Below, in pieces: positions 59,251-64,000 of a DNA stretch of 64,000 bases. The stretch lies in NCBI GenBank assembly GCA_024235915.1, contig JACKLO010000013.1:124001-188000 (forward strand), given 5' to 3'. The translations under genes were made by a program, and so were the position numbers. The first letter of the stretch is position 1. Each line of letters opens with the position of its first letter. The stretch comes from Burkholderiaceae bacterium. Lineage in GTDB: Bacteria > Pseudomonadota > Gammaproteobacteria > Burkholderiales > Burkholderiaceae_C. Below the pieces are notes generated by a model that ran no database searches, was not told where the DNA came from, and was given only the letters and a program-made list of their open reading frames with translations.

Positions 59251-60583
59251 CGTCGGCCGTGGCCACGCGGCCACGCAGCGAATGGGGCAGTGCCTCGGTG
59301 ATGTGCACGTCCAGCATCTGGCCGACGAGGCGGTCGCGCAGCGGGCCGCCATCGAAGTTGACGATGCGGTTGCACTCGGTGCGCCCCATCAGCTCGCGCG
59401 GGTCCTTGCGTGAAGGCCCTTCGACGAGGATGCGCTGCACCGTGCCCACGCGTGACGCCGAGATGCGGCGGACGTTGGCCTCGATGGTGGCCTGCAGGTG
59501 CTGCAGGCGCCTGAGCTTCACGTCCTTGGGCGTGTCGTCGGCCAGGTTGGCCGCCGGCGTGCCCGGCCGCGCGCTGAAGATGAAGCTGAAGCTGGCGTCG
59601 AAGCCGGTGTCCTCGATCAGCTTCATCATGCGGCCGAAGTCGTCCTCGGTCTCGCCGGGAAAACCGACGATGAAATCCGACGACAGGCTGATGTCGGGCC
59701 GCACGGCGCGCAGCTTGCGGATCGTGGACTTGTACTCCATGGCCGTGTAGCCACGCTTCATCGCCATCAGGATGCGGTCCGACCCATGCTGCACCGGCAG
59801 GTGCAGGTGGTCCACCAGCTTGGGGATGCGCGCGTAGGCCTCGATCAGGCGGCCCGTGAATTCATTGGGGTGGCTGGTGGTGTAGCGGATGCGCTCGATG
59901 CCGGGGATCTCGGCCACGTAGTCCAGCAGCAGCGCGAAGTCGGCGATCTCGCCGCTGCTGCCCATGGCGCCGCGGTAGGCATTGACGTTCTGACCCAGCA
60001 GCGTCACTTCCTTGACGCCCTGGTCGGCCAGGCCGGCCACCTCGGTGAGCACGTCGTCGAACGGCCGGCTGACCTCCTCGCCACGGGTGTACGGCACGAC
60101 GCAGTAGCTGCAGTACTTGCTGCAGCCTTCCATGATCGACACGAAGGCCGAGGCACCCTCCACCCGCGCCGGCGGCAGGTGATCGAACTTCTCGATCTCC
60201 GGGAAGCTGATGTCCACCTGCGGCCGCTGTTCGGCCTGCCGCTGGGCGATCATCTGCGGCAGGCGGTGCAGCGTCTGCGGGCCGAAGACGATGTCCACGA
60301 ACGGCGCACGCTGCACGATGGCGTCGCCTTCCTGGCTGGCCACGCAGCCGCCGACGCCGATGAGCACACCTTTCTTCTTCAGGTGTTTCACGCGGCCGAG
60401 GTCGCTGAACACCTTCTCCTGCGCCTTCTCGCGCACGGAGCAGGTGTTGAACAGGATCAGGTCGGCCTGTTCTGGGTCCGTCGTCGCTTCGTAGCCTTCG
60501 GCGGCGCGCAGGACGTCGGCCATCTTGTCCGAGTCGTACTCGTTCATCTGGCAGCCGAAGGTGCGGATGTAGACCTTCTTCAT
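59213..60583 (-). CDS. miaB: tRNA-2-methylthio-N6-isopentenyladenosine synthase
   Basis: A 456-residue radical-SAM methylthiotransferase acting on i6A37 of tRNAs. The UPF0004 domain has its three cysteines (FGCQMNEYDSDKM, FNTCSVREKAQEK, GVGGCVASQEG). The radical-SAM cluster is CSKYCSYCVVPYTRGEE, and a C-terminal TRAM domain follows. ATG 60583 overlaps the stop of the upstream small exported protein (ATGA). Confidence 0.97.
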   Translation of the reverse strand: MKKVYIRTFGCQMNEYDSDKMADVLRAAEGYEATTDPEQADLILFNTCSVREKAQEKVFSDLGRVKHLKKKGVLIGVGGCVASQEGDAIVQRAPFVDIVFGPQTLHRLPQMIAQRQAEQRPQVDISFPEIEKFDHLPPARVEGASAFVSIMEGCSKYCSYCVVPYTRGEEVSRPFDDVLTEVAGLADQGVKEVTLLGQNVNAYRGAMGSSGEIADFALLLDYVAEIPGIERIRYTTSHPNEFTGRLIEAYARIPKLVDHLHLPVQHGSDRILMAMKRGYTAMEYKSTIRKLRAVRPDISLSSDFIVGFPGETEDDFGRMMKLIEDTGFDASFSFIFSARPGTPAANLADDTPKDVKLRRLQHLQATIEANVRRISASRVGTVQRILVEGPSRKDPRELMGRTECNRIVNFDGGPLRDRLVGQMLDVHITEALPHSLRGRVATADVNAGAGTPATTA

Positions 60584-60975
60584 GGCTTGCTCCAGGCCTG
60601 TGCGGCGGGATTGAAACGCCAGGCCGCCGCCTCAGCCGGCGTGCGCGGCCACGGTTGGCGGGCTCGTTCAGCATCACTGAGCAGCCAGACGTCCATCAGC
60701 AGGCCGTAGGGGTCCACGGTGTAGTGCACGGTGTAGCTCTGGCCGACCAGCCCGCCGGAGAGCCTGAGCAGGTTGTCGGCACCGCGGATGCGAGCGCCAG
60801 GGGCCAATCGCGCCGCCTGGCCGTTGAGCACCACCTGCGGGGGTTGCTCGAAGCGCAGGTCGCCGCGCAAGGCTGTGGCTGGGAACGGGCGCTGCAGTTG
60901 TGCAGCGGCAGGCGGGGTCGCCAACGCGCCAACGGTGAACGCCAGCGCAAGGGTGACGGAAGCACAGCGGGTCAT
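60580..60975 (-). CDS. Small exported protein, unknown function
   Basis: A 131-residue protein with a signal peptide (MTRCASVTLALAFTVGALAT continuing to PPAAAQ) and a short soluble domain (LRFEQPPQVVLNGQAARLAPGARIRG, QSYTVHYTVDPYGLLMDVWLLSD). No family name is known to me. I chose ATG 60975 because the longer frame (61002) begins in the T-run of the tRNA terminator. It is translationally coupled to miaB. Confidence 0.75.
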   Translation of the reverse strand: MTRCASVTLALAFTVGALATPPAAAQLQRPFPATALRGDLRFEQPPQVVLNGQAARLAPGARIRGADNLLRLSGGLVGQSYTVHYTVDPYGLLMDVWLLSDAERARQPWPRTPAEAAAWRFNPAAQAWSKP

Positions 60976-61000
60976 GGTGTGGATCCAGGGGCTGTGAAAC

Positions 61001-61035
61001 AAAAAGCCCGAGGATCTGCGTGTGCAGCCTCGGGC
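61001..61035 (-). terminator. Rho-independent terminator of the tRNA gene
   Basis: On the minus strand GCCCGAGG pairs with CCTCGGGC (61028-61035 with 61006-61013). The loop region contains a second GCAG/CTGC pairing, and TTTTTG follows. It starts 9 nt after the tRNA 3' end. Confidence 0.8.
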
Positions 61036-61043
61036 CGGTATGT

Positions 61044-61120
<77 letters not shown>

Positions 61121-61130
61121 TGAACTCCGC

Positions 61131-61136
61131 ATTATA
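61131..61136 (-). promoter_or_regulatory. Consensus -10 element of the tRNA promoter
   Basis: Minus-strand TATAAT, 10 nt before the 5' end of the tRNA, followed by GCGGAGTTCA. No strong -35 was recognised. Confidence 0.6.
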
Positions 61137-61181
61137 GGGGTTCTCTGCCCGGCGCGAAGCGCCTCCTCAAACTTTCCACGC

Positions 61182-62315
<1,134 letters not shown>

Positions 62316-62318
62316 GCC

Positions 62319-62346
62319 CGGGCGCAGTGTTCGTTCGTCGCGCCCG
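62319..62346 (+). terminator. Candidate terminator after ftsY
   Basis: CGGGCGC pairs with GCGCCCG across a 14-nt loop, followed by CTTCTTTCG. It sits in the gap between convergent ftsY and the DUF2726 gene. The T-run is poor. Confidence 0.45.
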
Positions 62347-62375
62347 CTTCTTTCGTGTCGGCAGTGCTGGGCCCG

Positions 62376-63068
62376 CTATTTGACGGTCTCAAGCTCGTCG
62401 AAGAACGCCGAAGCCACCGGCTCCATGCCGGCGCCGTAGTCGAGCTGATCCCCGGCCGCGAGCACGTCATCGATCTCGGCCGTCTCAGCCACCGGGATCA
62501 GCGGCATCGGCCGCGACGCGGTGCCCACCGGCCGCGGCGCGTTGTCCACCAGGGCAGCGCCGATGACGCTGCGCACCTCGCTGGCCGACGGGAGGTCTCC
62601 TTCGCGCCAGACATGCACACGGATGCCCGCGGCCTTCAACACACGGGCCATGCGGTCGTGCCGCTTGCGACTGCGCGGCGATTCTTCGGCCGACCGGATG
62701 TCGACCACTGCGAGCACACGCGAACCGACATCGCAGATGACCAGGTCTGCGCTGAGCTGGCCGACGCGCTGCAGCCAGTCGTTGTAGGAATGGCGCATCG
62801 GCACGCGAACAAAGCGCGACAGCGGCACCTGGGCCAGCACCATGAAGCCCGGGAGGGCACGCTTGAGCAGGTCGAAGGCCTGGCGTTCGGACACGCTGAG
62901 GATTCGGGCGGCTTCAGGGGGCCACGCGGCCACGGTGTCCAGCGCGTCCTGGCGCGCCGTGCGGCCACCGCCGGGACGCTGTTGCCGGCGGCGCAGCGCC
63001 ATCAGGCTCAGCATCAGCAGGCCGGCAGCGACCAAGGCTGCGGCAAAGAGAGGGTCTAGGAGTTCCAT
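62376..63068 (-). CDS. DUF2726 membrane-anchored protein
   Basis: A 230-residue protein with one N-terminal helix (PLFAAALVAAGLLMLSLMAL) and a soluble DUF2726-type domain. LSVSERQAFDLLKRALPGFMVLAQVPLSRFV and ADLVICDVGSRVLAVVDI resemble nuclease-fold (PD-(D/E)XK-like) strands. KRHDRMARVLKAAGIRVHVWREGDLPS then follows. The function is unknown. It lies between ftsY and ffh on the ffh strand. Confidence 0.75.
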   Translation of the reverse strand: MELLDPLFAAALVAAGLLMLSLMALRRRQQRPGGGRTARQDALDTVAAWPPEAARILSVSERQAFDLLKRALPGFMVLAQVPLSRFVRVPMRHSYNDWLQRVGQLSADLVICDVGSRVLAVVDIRSAEESPRSRKRHDRMARVLKAAGIRVHVWREGDLPSASEVRSVIGAALVDNAPRPVGTASRPMPLIPVAETAEIDDVLAAGDQLDYGAGMEPVASAFFDELETVK

Positions 63069-63256
63069 GCGTCGGCGGTCTGGCGGGTGTGATGGAAATT
63101 ACGGCCGCGCAGCCGCCAACTCCAGCCCCACCGAGGGAAAAGCCGTTTCCAATCGAAACAGGCGGGCCAACCACCTGATGCCGGTTGTGCGTTTTCGCAC
63201 GATGGCGCCACCACGCCCGCCGATGCGCCGGGCCATGGGCCCGGAAGGCACCTGAC
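63069..63256 (-). other. Gap between ffh and the DUF2726 gene
   Basis: A 188-nt gap with no credible ORF. It holds two short inverted repeats: GCCGTTTC-N5-GAAAC-A-GGC (63142-63163) and GTGCG-TTTT-CGCAC (63187-63200). Neither has a convincing terminator tail on the minus strand. A promoter for the DUF2726 gene must be here or upstream of ffh. Confidence 0.4.
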
Positions 63257-64000
63257 TCAGCGCGGCATGCCGGGCATCCCGCCCATGCGCTTCATCATCT
63301 TCATCAGGCCACCGCCCTTCATCTTCTTCATCATGCCCTGCATCTGCTCGAACTGGTTGAGCAGGCGGTTGACCTCCTGCACCTGCACGCCGGCCCCGGC
63401 GGCAATGCGGCGTTTGCGGCTGGCCTTGATGAGTTCGGGCTTGCGGCGCTCCAACGGCGTCATGGCGCAGATGATGCCTTCCATGCGGCGCACGTCGCGT
63501 TCGGCACGGTCCATGTCGGCCCCCTGTGCGCGCTGGGCGATCTGGTTGGGCAGCTTGTCGAGCAGGCCCGACAGCCCGCCCATCTTCTTCATCTGCGAGA
63601 TCTGGTCGCGGAAGTCGTCGAGGTCGAAGCCACCGCTCTTGACCTTCTCGGCCAGGCGTTGCGCGGAGGCGAGGTCGACGCCCTTCTGCACCTCCTCGAC
63701 CAGCGCCACGATGTCGCCCATGCCCAGCACGCGGCCGGCATGGCGTTCGGCGTCGAAGACCTCCAGCCCGTCGATCTTCTCGGAGACACCCGCGAACTTG
63801 ATCGGCGCACCGGTGATCTGCCGCACCGACAGGGCCGCACCGCCGCGGGCATCACCATCGAGCTTGGTCAGCACGATGCCTGTCAGCGGCAACGCCTCCT
63901 TGAAGGCCTTGGCGGTATTGACCGCGTCCTGGCCCTGCATGGCATCGACCACCAGCAGCGTCTCCACCGGATGCACGGCGGCGTGCAGGGCGCGGATTTC
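63257..64000 (-). CDS. ffh: Signal recognition particle protein Ffh (5' part outside window)
   Basis: The C-terminal 247 codons of Ffh, open to the window edge. The G-domain end is visible (LLVVDAMQGQDAVNTAKAF, VLTKLDGDARGGAALSV, GVSEKIDGLEVFD), then the methionine-rich M domain that binds 4.5S RNA and signal sequences (ending KKMKGGGLMKMMKRMGGMPG). It partners FtsY. The N-terminal NG part lies beyond 64000. Confidence 0.96.
   Translation of the reverse strand, partial: EIRALHAAVHPVETLLVVDAMQGQDAVNTAKAFKEALPLTGIVLTKLDGDARGGAALSVRQITGAPIKFAGVSEKIDGLEVFDAERHAGRVLGMGDIVALVEEVQKGVDLASAQRLAEKVKSGGFDLDDFRDQISQMKKMGGLSGLLDKLPNQIAQRAQGADMDRAERDVRRMEGIICAMTPLERRKPELIKASRKRRIAAGAGVQVQEVNRLLNQFEQMQGMMKKMKGGGLMKMMKRMGGMPGMPR

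Overview
The window is 64 kb of GC-rich chromosomal DNA from a betaproteobacterium. Gene content and order fit Burkholderiales, probably a Rubrivivax/Leptothrix/Comamonadaceae-like lineage. The supporting blocks are xseB-ispA-dxs, the split cox/cta cluster with a cytochrome c-fused COX2, rhodanese-grxC-secB-gpsA, algH-ruvX-pyrR-pyrB-pyrC', rubredoxin-pilGHIJ-chpA and hemA-prfA-prmC-grxD-ubiX. Assignment rests on gene order and protein recognition only; no search was run. Genes are packed tightly, often with ATGA, GTGA or TGATG overlaps. No intergenic gap exceeds about 270 bp, and I saw no insertion sequence, prophage, CRISPR array or rRNA.

Layout. 0-3 kb (minus): the end of a sulfurtransferase, an EamA permease and a Rieske oxygenase. 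3-9 kb (plus): xseB, ispA, dxs (isoprenoid precursors), folE2, ychF and an aldo/keto reductase. 9-13.3 kb (plus): a MASE1/CHASE hybrid histidine kinase, then rpoH preceded by a near-perfect CIRCE operator. 13.3-23.2 kb (minus): aa3-type cytochrome oxidase structural and assembly genes (DUF2244, coxB, coxA, a 37-residue assembly peptide, ctaG, DUF2970, ctaE; then surf1, an SCO-like protein, ctaA, ctaB, sco). One small DUF2909 gene between the two halves points the other way.

23-30 kb: a bioC-like methyltransferase, comF, trmL, then gpsA, secB, grxC and a rhodanese gene, followed by gpmA and a degenerate HD-GYP protein. The four genes gpsA to rhodanese carry about 13 single-base indels in 2.1 kb, mostly in short G/C runs. 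This looks like a local sequence-quality problem rather than gene decay. 29.6-32 kb holds a PRPP-synthetase-like gene beside a type-2 thymidine phosphorylase of the AMP-phosphorylase family. 32-36.6 kb is plsC, an inactive pyrC', pyrB, pyrR, ruvX and algH. Then come phrB and a DUF2157-like membrane protein.

39-50 kb (minus) is the type IV pilus chemosensory system: rubredoxin, pilG, pilH, pilI (cheW), pilJ and a 2143-residue chpA. The remainder is thiD, hemL, a PAS/GGDEF cyclase, ubiX, grxD, a small beta-barrel-like protein, prmC, prfA, hemA, a small membrane protein, miaB, a small exported protein, a tRNA with CAU anticodon, ftsY, a DUF2726 protein and the 3' part of ffh.

Themes: respiration and haem supply (cox cluster, hemA, hemL, ctaA/B), isoprenoid/quinone supply (ispA, dxs, ubiX), pyrimidine synthesis and nucleotide salvage, protein targeting (secB, ftsY, ffh), translation termination (prfA, prmC) and twitching-motility signalling. 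The observations most worth following are the CIRCE site at rpoH, the AMP-phosphorylase/PRPP-synthetase-like pair, the metal-site-lacking dihydroorotase, a 337-residue Lys/Arg-free linker in ChpA, several -10-like hexamers placed 6-8 nt before start codons (possible leaderless mRNAs), and the frameshift cluster.
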